Source: Bradyrhizobium arachidis (lineage in GTDB: Bacteria; Pseudomonadota; Alphaproteobacteria; Rhizobiales; Xanthobacteraceae). Taken from it: a DNA stretch of 64,000 bases. Below the pieces are notes generated by a model. The model made no database searches. It worked only from the letters and a program-made list of their open reading frames with translations, and was not told the origin of the DNA. Position 1 is the first letter of the stretch, and each line of letters opens with the position of its first letter. The DNA lies in contig NZ_CP077970.1 in the NCBI RefSeq assembly GCF_024758505.1, forward strand, positions 7,936,001-8,000,000, read 5' to 3'. A program made the translations under genes and the position numbers. Below are positions 53,231 through 64,000 of this stretch, in pieces.

Positions 53231-53452
53231 ATGAGTCCACTTCAGCAGCGCATTGCAACCTTCACCGACGTGACGACGCATCTCATCACCGAGTTGCACG
53301 AGTTGGAGGGACTTCATGAACGCGTCAGGGAGGCTGAGCTATCTGCGCGGCGATTGAAGCGCTCCGCTCGCGCACTGCATTCTCATTCATCACGCGGGCA
53401 TCGCTGCTCCGTCGCCCCTCGTCTCGGCACCGTCGGCCAGCGTAGATCGTAG
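53231..53452 (+). CDS. Possible small protein
   Basis: 73 codons from an ATG with GAGG nine bases upstream. The first half is protein-like (LQQRIATFTDVTTHLITELHELEGLHERVRE), a predicted amphipathic helix. The second half is Arg/Ser-rich (RSARALHSHSSRGHRCS) and less convincing, so the true protein may be shorter or a frame may have been disturbed. No family is recognised. Confidence 0.4.
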   Translation: MSPLQQRIATFTDVTTHLITELHELEGLHERVREAELSARRLKRSARALHSHSSRGHRCSVAPRLGTVGQRRS

Positions 53453-53557
53453 TGGCCGCGGTCCGCCGCAAACCGGCGGCACGCGACAAGTTCGATGCCT
53501 CACATCGCGAGCCGCTCAGCGCGCAAAGTTGACGGTTCGCATCGCGTGCTTGACGCC

Positions 53558-53656
53558 TCACACCCCTACGGCCGAGGTACCGTCATTGACGCGGCCGTAG
53601 AGGTCTATGACGTCCTCGTTGCGCACGCGGATGCAGCCGAAGGAGAAGTTCCGGGG
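53558..53656 (-). pseudogene. 3' fragment of an L,D-transpeptidase gene
   Basis: On the minus strand the frame reads PRNFSFGCIRVRNEDVIDLY then GRVNDGTSAVGV and a stop. It is the last ~30 residues of a YkuD-type L,D-transpeptidase, including the catalytic Cys (FGCIRVRNEDV). The intact gene at 54045 carries SSGCIRMRNEDVIDLYGRVN. Sequence upstream of the fragment (higher coordinates) is unrelated, so the 5' part is gone. It is a remnant of a duplicated or replaced gene. Confidence 0.85.
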
Positions 53657-53713
53657 GCGTCGTCCAGGCCGCCCAATGGGCGGCCGTTTTTGTATCGAGA
53701 GACCTTGCTGCGG

Positions 53714-53929
53714 TCAGCCGCCCCAGTTCTGGTAGGGATTGCTGTACCCGGTCGGCGCCGAGTACGGGACCGGGCGAGGAACATAGGCATAACCTTCAGC
53801 CGCACGCGGCGTGAGCTGGGGAGCGAAGTTCTGGGCGGCAGGGGCGACGTGCCGCCGATGTTGCACCGTCCCCGCACTGGCCGAGGCGGTTAGGGCAACG
53901 AGAATACCCAAAGCCAAGATCGTACGCAT
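53714..53929 (-). CDS. Small exported Tyr/Pro-rich protein
   Basis: 71 residues from the ATG with GGAG eight bases upstream; a second ATG two codons earlier is too close to the GGAG. A signal peptide (ILALGILVALTASASAG) is followed by QHRRHVAPAAQNFAPQL and an aromatic, Pro-rich end (YVPRPVPYSAPTGYSNPYQN). It has no Cys. Function is unknown. It lies between the transpeptidase remnant and the intact transpeptidase gene. Confidence 0.65.
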   Translation of the reverse strand: MRTILALGILVALTASASAGTVQHRRHVAPAAQNFAPQLTPRAAEGYAYVPRPVPYSAPTGYSNPYQNWGG

Positions 53930-54044
53930 TCGCATTGCTCCAAGTTGAGTTGCCATGCGTAGCTAGGCCTCGGCCCTCACCACACCAATCTACCGCTCCT
54001 TCACGATTGCTCACATCCGCGGCATCACCGACGCCCGCGGGTCC

Positions 54045-54845
54045 TCACATCACCACGACCCTGGTGCCGACATTGACGCGGCCGTAGAGGTCGATGACGT
54101 CCTCATTGCGCATGCGGATGCAGCCGGAGGAGACGTTGGTGCCGATGGTCCAGGGCTCGTTGGAGCCGTGGATGCGGTAGAGCGATGAGCCCAGATACAT
54201 CGCGCGCGCGCCGAGCGGATTTTCCGGCCCGCCTTCCATGTGCCGCGGCAGATCGGGACGGCGCGCCAGCATTTCGGGGGGCGGCGTCCAGGCCGGCCAT
54301 TCGCGTTTGGCGGAGATCGTCTTCACGCCGGACCAGGTGAAGCCGGGACGCCCGACGCCGATGCCGTAACGCATCGCCTTGCCGCCTCCCTGCACCAGAT
54401 AGAGGAACTTGTTCGGCGTATCGACGACGACGGTGCCGCTGCCTTCGTTGCCGTGATAGTCGACGAGCTGCTTCTCGAACTTCGGATCGAACGGGCGCTG
54501 GCGCGGATCGAGCGCCTCTTCCTGCGGCACGCCCTGCATCTGCGGCTGGCCCATCGGCGGCAGATGCCGCTGGTCGTAATAGGCCGGCTGCTGCTGATAC
54601 ATCGGCTGCTGCTGCGGATAATAGGCCTGACCCTGCGGCCGGTCGCCGAACAGGAACTCGATGAAGCCGCCGCCCATGCCCGCGCGCTCGTTGGAGGCAA
54701 CGCGCACCGGCTGGGCTTGCGGCTCGCGCACGTAGATTGCGGTCAGCTCGGAGGGGCTAGCGGTGTCGATCGCGGAAGCCGGATCGACGCCGGCAACGAG
54801 GGTGCACGCGCCGCCAAGCAGCGCGACGGACATTTTCTTGAACAT
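54045..54845 (-). CDS. L,D-transpeptidase (YkuD family)
   Basis: 266 residues from MFKKMSVALLGGACTLVAGV, which is a signal peptide. A Gln/Tyr/Pro-rich stretch (residues ~80-120) separates it from the YkuD domain (~145-266). The catalytic motif is H226-G-S-N...S-S-G-C242-I-R, with HGSNEPW and SSGCIRMRNEDV. It forms 3-3 cross-links in peptidoglycan or attaches proteins to it, in the periplasm. A fragment of a relative is 400 bases downstream. In rhizobia such enzymes also attach outer-membrane barrels to peptidoglycan, a link worth noting given the barrel gene at 41914. Confidence 0.92.
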   Translation of the reverse strand: MFKKMSVALLGGACTLVAGVDPASAIDTASPSELTAIYVREPQAQPVRVASNERAGMGGGFIEFLFGDRPQGQAYYPQQQPMYQQQPAYYDQRHLPPMGQPQMQGVPQEEALDPRQRPFDPKFEKQLVDYHGNEGSGTVVVDTPNKFLYLVQGGGKAMRYGIGVGRPGFTWSGVKTISAKREWPAWTPPPEMLARRPDLPRHMEGGPENPLGARAMYLGSSLYRIHGSNEPWTIGTNVSSGCIRMRNEDVIDLYGRVNVGTRVVVM

Positions 54846-55157
54846 CGACGTACTCTGTACTGTTTCGTCTGTGTCGTTCGTCGCGACCGGCGCTTCACCG
54901 ATCCGCCCTCGCGACCAGGCCACTTAAAATCAAAAGCCGCTTCGTTTGGTAAACGTATCAGGCGTTTTGATTCACCACGTCGTCAACGGACGCGGGATTT
55001 GGCGACTAGCGTTTATTTTCGGTGAACGGCGCTCCCGCATGGTTAACCGCAGGTTTTCGCGCAATCGGAAGCAGTTGCGCGACAGTTCCTCGCGTGAACT
55101 TCGTGTTAAATCGCTTCTGTCTACAAAGGCGCGTGAGTGAGGTGGGGGGAGTACAGA

Positions 55158-55937
55158 ATGGCTGTTCACCGCAAACGTTTTCGCGTCGAGGAAGGTATCG
55201 TCGGCGAGATGCAAATTCCCGAAATGACCGACGAGTCTGCTCCGATGCATAGTGAAATCATGGCCGAGTTGCGCGCGATCCGCGCCCAGATGGCGAGGAA
55301 CGGTCACAGCGCTGGCGCGCACGCTTCGCCGGCCTCGACCGAAGCCGTCGTGGCGCAGGAAGTCGCCGACACGCGCGCGATGCTGGAAACCTACCGCGCC
55401 CAGATCGAACAATGCGAGAAGCTCAAGGTCGAGCTCGACCTCATTCACGACGCCATCAACCGCACCAAGCGCGAGATCGCGACGCTGCACGGCAAGAGCT
55501 TTGACGGCGGCGAGATGGCCAAGGTCAATGGCGAGCTCGGCGCCGTCGTCGGCGGCACCGAACAGGCCACCCAGCAGATCCTCGAAGCGGCCGAGTCGAT
55601 CGACCAGTCGGCGAGCGCCCTCTCCAAGGTGGATTCGGTCGACCAGCAGAAGCGCCTTGCCGACGACATCCAGGAACGTGTGATCTCGATCTTCGAGGCC
55701 TGCAACTTCCAGGACCTGACCGGCCAGCGCATCAGCAAGGTGATGAACACGATGAAGTTCATCGAGCAGCACATCAATGCGATGATGGAAATCTGGGGCG
55801 GCGTCGACGCGATCAAGGCGCATGCCACGCCGATCGTCGACACCCGCGACGAGGACTCCAAGCTGCTCAACGGCCCCAAGCTCGCCGGCGACGTCGGCCA
55901 CGCCTCGCAGGACGACATCGACGCGCTGTTCGACTGA
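55158..55937 (+). CDS. cheZ: CheZ-type protein phosphatase of CheY
   Basis: 259 residues from the ATG preceded by GGGGGGAG. The signature is FQDLTGQRISKVMNTMKFIE near residue 185; the conserved Asp and Gln here insert into the CheY active site. The C-terminal SQDDIDALFD is the CheY-docking tail. The central helices (LDLIHDAINRTKREIATL) form the long hairpin. It removes phosphate from CheY. No other chemotaxis gene is adjacent; the orphan CheY at 8753 is a possible substrate. Confidence 0.9.
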   Translation: MAVHRKRFRVEEGIVGEMQIPEMTDESAPMHSEIMAELRAIRAQMARNGHSAGAHASPASTEAVVAQEVADTRAMLETYRAQIEQCEKLKVELDLIHDAINRTKREIATLHGKSFDGGEMAKVNGELGAVVGGTEQATQQILEAAESIDQSASALSKVDSVDQQKRLADDIQERVISIFEACNFQDLTGQRISKVMNTMKFIEQHINAMMEIWGGVDAIKAHATPIVDTRDEDSKLLNGPKLAGDVGHASQDDIDALFD

Positions 55938-55962
55938 GCGGCCGCGACAGAGGGATCAAGCA

Positions 55963-55991
55963 AAACGCTGGCGCGAGCCGGCGTTTTTTTG
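55963..55991 (+). terminator. Rho-independent terminator of cheZ
   Basis: AAACGCTGGC and GCCGGCGTTT form a stem with one G-T wobble around GCGA, followed by a run of T ending in GTTTTTGG. It lies 26 bases after the stop. Confidence 0.88.
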
Positions 55992-56012
55992 TTTTTGGGG
56001 CTAGTTGTTGAT

Positions 56013-56092
56013 GTCATTCCGGGGCGGTCCGCAGGACCGAACCCGGAATCTCGAGATTCCGGGTCTGGTCCTTCGGACCAGCCCGGAATGAC
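56013..56092. repeat. Dispersed GTCATTCCGGGG element, copy 4
   Basis: It starts GTCATTCCGGGGCGG, has CCCGGAATCTCGAGATTCCG in the middle and ends CAGCCCGGAATGAC. The middle hairpin GGTCCTTCGGACC differs from the other copies. It lies between cheZ and the lipoprotein gene. Confidence 0.8.
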
Positions 56093-56104
56093 GAAGGTGA
56101 GAGA

Positions 56105-56623
56105 TCACGCCCTTGGCGCGCAGCGGACGTAGACCATGTTGCCGTAGCGGGTGGCGGCGTCCTTGTCGATGAAGCGGGTGATCAGGACGCGGCCGTCAAA
56201 GGAGACGATCTCGCGATCCTGCTCGCTGGGGGTCGGACCGGCGGGCCCGATATAGTTCTTGCCGCTCGGCGAGCCCTTGAGCCGCAGTTCCTGCGGGGTG
56301 GCCTGGTCGGCGAGATGCATGATCACGCCGCCGGACGAGCCGGCGCTGATCACGTAGGGGTTTTTGCACTGCGCACGCGCAGCCGCCTCGGTGCGGGCCC
56401 GGTCGGCGGGGTTTTGGAACGAGGCGAGACCCCAACGGCCGACGATCTCGTCGGCCCGGATTGTCGCAGGCATTTCCGGGGCCACGCCCGGTTCGGCGTC
56501 GGGCGGCGGCGCGGACGAGAACGACGGCAGGCTCATGCCGCCTCCGCAGGCGCCCAGCAGCAGCGCCAGGGCCGAGGCGGCGGCCAGATTGGCAACCGTC
56601 CGCGCGTGAGCTGAACTGATCAT
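56105..56623 (-). CDS. Lipoprotein with an AprI/Inh-like fold
   Basis: 172 residues from the ATG with GGGGGA upstream. The signal peptide ends in a lipobox with C26 (LALLLGACGGG), so the mature N-terminus should be lipidated and processed by LspA. The domain at ~55-170 (ADEIVGRWGLASF, CKNPYVISAGS, FVDGRV-like FDGRVLITRFI and YVRCAPRA) resembles the small beta-barrel inhibitor domain AprI/Inh. It has a Cys pair. An envelope role is likely; inhibitor function is not shown. Confidence 0.78.
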   Translation of the reverse strand: MISSAHARTVANLAAASALALLLGACGGGMSLPSFSSAPPPDAEPGVAPEMPATIRADEIVGRWGLASFQNPADRARTEAAARAQCKNPYVISAGSSGGVIMHLADQATPQELRLKGSPSGKNYIGPAGPTPSEQDREIVSFDGRVLITRFIDKDAATRYGNMVYVRCAPRA

Positions 56624-56795
56624 GGCATTCCCCCGAACTAAACCCGTCTCAACACAGAACTGGCCGCACTCCTCCCGGCAGCCAAGCGCAAAACCGCTGT
56701 CGGAGCAATGACGTCGTATATTACGTCGGCGGCCCCGAATGAGTTTCTCCCACACCATCCTATATCCGCATCACCAATCGCTTAACCACCTTTGC
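56624..56795. other. Noncoding gap before the groES promoter
   Basis: The region between the lipoprotein start and the groE promoter has no supported gene. It is more AT-rich than its neighbours and should hold the promoter of the leftward lipoprotein gene. I see no known operator in it. Confidence 0.4.
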
Positions 56796-56824
56796 TTGAC
56801 AGGATCGAAGCCAAGCCATATTCC
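56796..56824 (+). promoter_or_regulatory. Sigma70-like promoter of groES
   Basis: TTGACA at 56796-56801 and TATTCC at 56819-56824 are separated by 17 bases. The expected transcription start falls at about 56831, at the edge of the CIRCE operator, which fits HrcA blocking RNA polymerase. No RpoH-type box pair is obvious. Confidence 0.7.
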
Positions 56825-56834
56825 CGGGCCCCTA

Positions 56835-56861
56835 TTAGCACTCCGAAAGGCAGATTGCTAA
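56835..56861 (+). promoter_or_regulatory. CIRCE operator (HrcA binding site) for groESL
   Basis: TTAGCACTC (56835-56843), a 9-base spacer and GATTGCTAA (56853-56861) match the CIRCE consensus TTAGCACTC-N9-GAGTGCTAA with one mismatch in the right arm. It lies between the promoter and groES, about 90 bases before the start codon. HrcA repression relieved by heat is the known mechanism; hrcA is not in the window. Confidence 0.92.
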
Positions 56862-56951
56862 GCGTGCCGTTCGATCCCGAGAGGTCGGACGAGGGCGCGG
56901 CCCCCACCCACTTCCGCTGATTCCGAAGCGAGCCTTCCAAAGGGAAACGTC

Positions 56952-59122
<2,171 letters not shown>

Positions 59123-59146
59123 GCCCTCCCCTGTTGAGGAGATACG

Positions 59147-59174
59147 AAGGCCGCCTCCGGGCGGCCTTCTTTTT
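59147..59174 (+). terminator. Rho-independent terminator of groESL
   Basis: AAGGCCGCC (59147-59155) and GGCGGCCTT (59160-59168) form a 9-bp stem with loop TCCG, followed by CTTTTT. It is a typical intrinsic terminator. Confidence 0.9.
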
Positions 59175-59264
59175 CGCCGAGAATTGGCGCGCTTTCCAAT
59201 TCAACCCCCGGCGAAAACCCACTACGGTGGCGCCCGATTCTGATCTCGTCTGAGGATTTCATCG

Positions 59265-60476
59265 ATGCGCGCGCTTCTGGTTTGCTCGACAGCTCTGTTG
59301 GTCGCCGTGCTCGCGGCATCGCCCGACGTCGCCTCCGCCCAGATGAAGCTGTCGCCGAAAGCCGCGGGACCCGGCGGGCCCGAGACGCGCTATTTCACCT
59401 CGATCGACGGGCTGATGGACGGCAATGCTGACGTGGTCCTCAAGGAAACCCGGCAGGGCAAGACGGTGACATCAGCCGTGCTCGACGTCTGCTACCCGAT
59501 CGCGAAGAATTCCGATCGCAAGGACCGCTTCGTTGCCAACCTCCAGGTGAACGGCCAGACGCTGACGGGCACGACGCAAAGTTTTGGCGAGAAATCGCCG
59601 GTCACCATAAAACTGGCGCGCAAGCAGAGCGGCGACACTTTTGAGTTCCGCGGCCAGATCTCGATCGGCGGTGTCGTGACCGAGGTGACTTCGCCCGACA
59701 ATTCCGACCTCAGCGAGAAGGAATTTTTGGACAACCAGACCACCGATGACGGCATCACCGCGCAGCCGAAGGATTTTACCGAGGTCTCGCCGGAGGCGAT
59801 CGCAGTCAAGGTCAAGCTCGATGCGGCGACCGACTTCCTCAAAAGCCTGAAGGGCCAGGACGTCGAGGTGACGCTCGCAAGCCTCTCGGTCGGCTGCGAT
59901 GCGCTGCGCGCCGGCGAGCAGACCATCAACATGTCGGTCGATCCCGAGCGGGCCGGGGCGCTGCTCGCAAAGTTCAAGGCGACGCCGGGCGTGACCGCTG
60001 CGGGGTGGACCGCCGGCATGGTCGAGATGGACCGCACCATCCGCTTTGCCGCCGCCGACTGGCGCGAGGGCGACAAGATCGCCAGGGACAAGCTCGCCGC
60101 CGCCGTCTCCAACGTTCTCAGCAAGACGCTCGCCGCAAAGCCGGTGTCATCGAGCTTCAACGCCGCAACCGGCAAGCTCAAGCTCACCTTCAAGCGGCCG
60201 AACAAGGATTTCCCGGCGCTGGAGCTCACCGACACGATCGAGGTCGCGGGCCTCGTCTCATCAGACAAGCCCGGCGCCTCCGACAGGCTGATGCTGTGGA
60301 TCGGCAGTCCACAGGTCACGACCGCCGACGAGAGCAACGGCGCAAAACTCAATCTGTCGGACGAGACCAGCGCCGACGAAGAGGGCGAACAGCCCGACGA
60401 CAACGGCTCGATCGAAGCGCTCGCCAGGGAATTGAAGGGCCAGCGCTGGGATGCCGACAAATCGGTGTGGAAGTAG
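59265..60476 (+). CDS. Large exported protein of unknown function
   Basis: 403 residues with a signal peptide (LLVCSTALLVAVLAASPDVASA). The mature part is rich in beta-type segments (TRQGKTVTSAVLDVCYPIA, DTFEFRGQISIGGVVTEV) and has two Cys far apart. The C-terminus is acidic (SDETSADEEGEQPDDNGS) then basic. No catalytic motif or membrane helix is visible, and I cannot place it in a family. It may be a periplasmic or surface protein. Confidence 0.75.
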   Translation: MRALLVCSTALLVAVLAASPDVASAQMKLSPKAAGPGGPETRYFTSIDGLMDGNADVVLKETRQGKTVTSAVLDVCYPIAKNSDRKDRFVANLQVNGQTLTGTTQSFGEKSPVTIKLARKQSGDTFEFRGQISIGGVVTEVTSPDNSDLSEKEFLDNQTTDDGITAQPKDFTEVSPEAIAVKVKLDAATDFLKSLKGQDVEVTLASLSVGCDALRAGEQTINMSVDPERAGALLAKFKATPGVTAAGWTAGMVEMDRTIRFAAADWREGDKIARDKLAAAVSNVLSKTLAAKPVSSSFNAATGKLKLTFKRPNKDFPALELTDTIEVAGLVSSDKPGASDRLMLWIGSPQVTTADESNGAKLNLSDETSADEEGEQPDDNGSIEALARELKGQRWDADKSVWK

Positions 60477-60650
60477 GCCAAAGCCAAGGCACAGCCTGAA
60501 CTGGCCATAGCTGCGATGATGTCGTGTTTGCTGCACCCGGCATCGCCGACATCATTTGCCACAGTTCGGCCGCCAATTCTTAAGGGCTGATTCAGCTCAT
60601 GGGAACATCATCGCTTGGTCCGAACCCTTGGCGATACCCTTGGCGATGCC

Positions 60651-61316
60651 ATGCACACAAGCGAGCCGAAGATTCCCGGAAGTATCTGGCCAGGTGACAT
60701 GGCCAGCGCCTCTTCGCCCACGCCAGCGACGGAGTTTTGGGACCTCTCGAGCGCCAATCACGATGCCGTCGCCTTGTTGCGGGAACCCGCGCGCGACCGC
60801 CTGCGCACGTCCGCGCTGGCCGCAGCCGCGCTGGCGACGACCTTCGCGCTGGGATGGGCCGGCGCGCTGATCTGGCACGACGTCGCTGGTCCGCCCGCGC
60901 CGAGCCAGATTGCCCGGAAGGAGACGCCTGCGCCGCGCACCACCAACGTCCGGCCAAGCAGCGTTGCAAGGCGGACAGTGGCCTCGGATCCTGTGGTGAC
61001 CGGCAGCATTCCCAAATCTGCCACCGCCGCCCCGCGTCTGCCTGCACTGGCAACGACCACCACCATCAACGCACCCAGTGTCGCGCTGGCGATGCAGCAG
61101 CCCCTGCTGCCGGCCCCGGAAACGCGGCCGAGCACCATTCCGGGATGGTCGGTCGTCGAGGTCCGCGACGGCACCGCCGTTCTCGATGGTCCCGATGGCG
61201 TGCGGATGGCCGCCCGCGGCGATGTCATTCCCGGGATCGGACGCGTCGATTCCATCGTGCGCTGGGGCGACCTCTGGATCGTCGCCACCGCGAACGGACT
61301 GATCGCGACGCGCTGA
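60651..61316 (+). CDS. Single-pass membrane protein with C-terminal periplasmic domain
   Basis: 221 residues from MHTSEPKIPGSIW. One membrane helix lies near residues 56-76 (ALAAAALATTFALGWAGALI), after a cytoplasmic N-terminus. A Pro/Ser/Thr linker follows to ~165, then a small domain GWSVVEVRDGTAVLDGPDGV, RMAARGDVIPGIGRVDSIVR, WIVATANGLIAT. The topology and the VEVRDGxAxLxGPxG...GDVxPGxG pattern recall GspC/PilP-type linker proteins of secretion or pilus systems, but no secretion gene is adjacent. The ribosome-binding site is weak. Confidence 0.68.
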   Translation: MHTSEPKIPGSIWPGDMASASSPTPATEFWDLSSANHDAVALLREPARDRLRTSALAAAALATTFALGWAGALIWHDVAGPPAPSQIARKETPAPRTTNVRPSSVARRTVASDPVVTGSIPKSATAAPRLPALATTTTINAPSVALAMQQPLLPAPETRPSTIPGWSVVEVRDGTAVLDGPDGVRMAARGDVIPGIGRVDSIVRWGDLWIVATANGLIATR

Positions 61317-61355
61317 CGGCGACTTAAAACCGGCCGCTGCCGCCGCTCCCGCAGC

Positions 61356-61754
61356 CTAATTCCCGTTGATGCGGAAACGCAGTTGCTTGGCGCCGATGAA
61401 GGTGACGATCTCGCCCTGGCGCTTCCAGGTGGCGGCCTCGGCCAGCACTGCGACGAGCTCGTCATCGGCCTGCGCCTTGGCGGGCGGGCAGGAGCGGTCC
61501 TGCACCTGGCCGGGGACGAAGATCACGGTGTTGCCGGCGATCGAGAACTGGCCCTTGGCGGCCTTGCACCAGAGCTCCAGGACCACCTCGCCATTGTCGC
61601 CGATCTCGATGTTCGGCACGCGCTTGGAGCCCGGCTGCGGCAAGGCCTCCAGCGTCATCTCGGTCCCGAAGGGAAAGCCGTCGGCGGCCTGCGCAATGCC
61701 TGACATCAGCACCACCGTCGCAACCGCACAAATGATCCGCTGAACCGAAACCAT
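61356..61754 (-). CDS. Exported META/HslJ-like domain protein
   Basis: 132 residues from MVSVQRIICAVATVV with GAGGGA upstream; the signal peptide ends near ADG (residue 23). The domain has MTLEALPQPGSKRVPNIEIG, FSIAGNTVIFVPGQVQDRSCPPAKAQADDELVAVLAEAATW and FIGAKQLRFRING, which resembles META-domain proteins (HslJ type), with two Cys. It is a small periplasmic beta protein; role unknown. Confidence 0.75.
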   Translation of the reverse strand: MVSVQRIICAVATVVLMSGIAQAADGFPFGTEMTLEALPQPGSKRVPNIEIGDNGEVVLELWCKAAKGQFSIAGNTVIFVPGQVQDRSCPPAKAQADDELVAVLAEAATWKRQGEIVTFIGAKQLRFRINGN

Positions 61755-61878
61755 GAAATCCCTCGACCGTCCTGATCCGCCGCACCTTCTATAAGACGAC
61801 GACGGGCTTGAGAAGGTTCGCCGGCGCCTCCGCGGGGTGCAGACCCCGCGGAGATGTCGCTGCAACTGATACGTCCGG

Positions 61879-63543
<1,665 letters not shown>

Positions 63544-63747
63544 AGTCATCTCCCCCACGCCGCTTTTGCGACATGCCGGCCAGCGTGGACGGTCCGGCAT
63601 GATTGACACGGAGCGAAGGCGCCTTAAGACGTCGAGCCGCTTGGCATCCCCGGGAGCATGCCCTGCTCACAAGCTCGCGAAGTCCCTGACGGTCCCCACC
63701 CCGCGACATTTTGTCCATGCTAGGGTTGCCAGCAGGGACGTGCCAAC

Positions 63748-63765
63748 GCAAATCGTGAGATTTGC
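63748..63765. promoter_or_regulatory. Palindrome between lldP and the ABC-type transporter gene
   Basis: GCAAATC-GTGA-GATTTGC is a perfect 7-bp inverted repeat with a 4-base centre. It lies in the ~300-base gap between the divergent lldP and transporter genes, 75 bases from the latter. It has the form of an operator for a dimeric regulator. No regulator gene is next to it. Confidence 0.4.
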
Positions 63766-63839
63766 AACTTTAGTCTAGGCGCGCTTATTTCTGCCGTTAG
63801 CTCAGGCATTTGCGCCCATCCCGCAGGAGATCCAAGTCT

Positions 63840-64000
63840 GTGAACAACATCCGCGCGACGCTCGCGACCGTTGGGCGTATCGCCGCCCCCTATTTCCGAT
63901 CCGAGGACAAATGGGCCGGCCGCGGCCTGCTGGCCGCTGTCATCCTCATCGAACTGTCGCTGGTCGCGATCGATGTCCTGGTGAACCAGTGGTACAGCCG
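63840..64000 (+). CDS. SbmA/YddA-like transporter, 5' end only
   Basis: The window ends after 53 codons starting at a GTG with AGGAGA upstream. The visible part MNNIRATLATVGRIAAPYFR, then SEDKWAGRGLLAAVIL and VLVNQWYSR, matches the start of ABC_membrane_2 proteins (YddA/SbmA/BacA type), where a soluble helix precedes the first membrane helix and the NQW motif. The rest, including any ATPase domain, is outside. BacA-like proteins import peptides and matter for symbiosis, but this could equally be the YddA type. Confidence 0.75.
   Translation, partial: MNNIRATLATVGRIAAPYFRSEDKWAGRGLLAAVILIELSLVAIDVLVNQWYS

Overview
The window is one contiguous piece of a GC-rich alphaproteobacterial chromosome. 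The gene content points to the Bradyrhizobium/Rhodopseudomonas group: HisZ next to HisG, a CIRCE-type groESL operon, an alphaproteobacterial CheZ, DUF2076/DUF2093/DUF4170 proteins, a hydrolase whose active-site residues fall at the positions I recall for the Rhodopseudomonas fluoroacetate dehalogenase, and several intergenic repeat families that I associate with that group. Genus is an inference from gene content and style; no rRNA or tRNA gene is present to confirm it. Most of the window is housekeeping chromosome. I see no prophage, CRISPR array, plasmid function or symbiosis island.

Layout. 1-3.5 kb: end of moaD, moaE, prmB, then two membrane proteins (holin-like, YihY). 3.5-9.2 kb: a methyltransferase, a winged-helix/TPR regulator, a TipF-like degenerate EAL protein, a HAD protein and an orphan cheY. 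9.4-20.8 kb: ribF, ileS-lspA, an exported protein, an M16 peptidase pair, arfB and mutL. 20.9-22.2 kb: one intact IS110-family insertion sequence, the only clear mobile element. 22.3-33.6 kb: rsmD and an rluB-type synthase with a huge Arg/Asp-rich extension, tadA, opgC, a defluorinase-like hydrolase, purD, a three-gene hydrolase/membrane/HTH operon and xseA. 34-41 kb: a hydrolase lacking its nucleophile, then a leftward lipid A/Kdo run (lpxK, waaA, DUF374, DUF4170) beside an inositol-phosphatase-family gene and pmbA. 41-47 kb: DUF6101-like protein, an outer-membrane protein made of three fused beta-barrels, ubiA, and two tandemly duplicated Cys-containing exported proteins. 47-56 kb: rsmE, hisZ-hisG, a glycosyltransferase/YdjC pair, DUF2076, an L,D-transpeptidase with a broken relative next door, and cheZ. 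56-64 kb: an outer-membrane lipoprotein, groES-groEL under a sigma70-like promoter and CIRCE operator, three exported or membrane proteins of unknown role, an L-lactate permease, and the start of an SbmA/YddA-like transporter.

How the parts work together. Several groups are pathway units: molybdopterin synthase (moaD/moaE), lipoprotein maturation beside ileS (lspA), lipid A-Kdo assembly (lpxK, waaA and an acyltransferase), histidine step one (hisZ/hisG), and chaperonin (groES/groEL). Flagellum-related functions (TipF-like protein, cheY, cheZ) are scattered rather than clustered.

Most worth a second look: the IS110 element with a structured ~200-nt leader that could encode a bridge RNA; the triple-barrel porin-like protein; the TipF-like EAL protein with a broken metal site; the ~366-residue RNA-binding-like extension of the pseudouridine synthase; the CIRCE variant and the long palindromic repeat separating groES from groEL; the duplicated Cys-protein genes whose promoters were copied too; the hydrolase with Ser replaced by Ala; and the L,D-transpeptidase remnant. 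I did not find a convincing multi-gene system that is wholly undescribed. Start codons were chosen from ribosome-binding sites and family alignments from memory; no database search was run.
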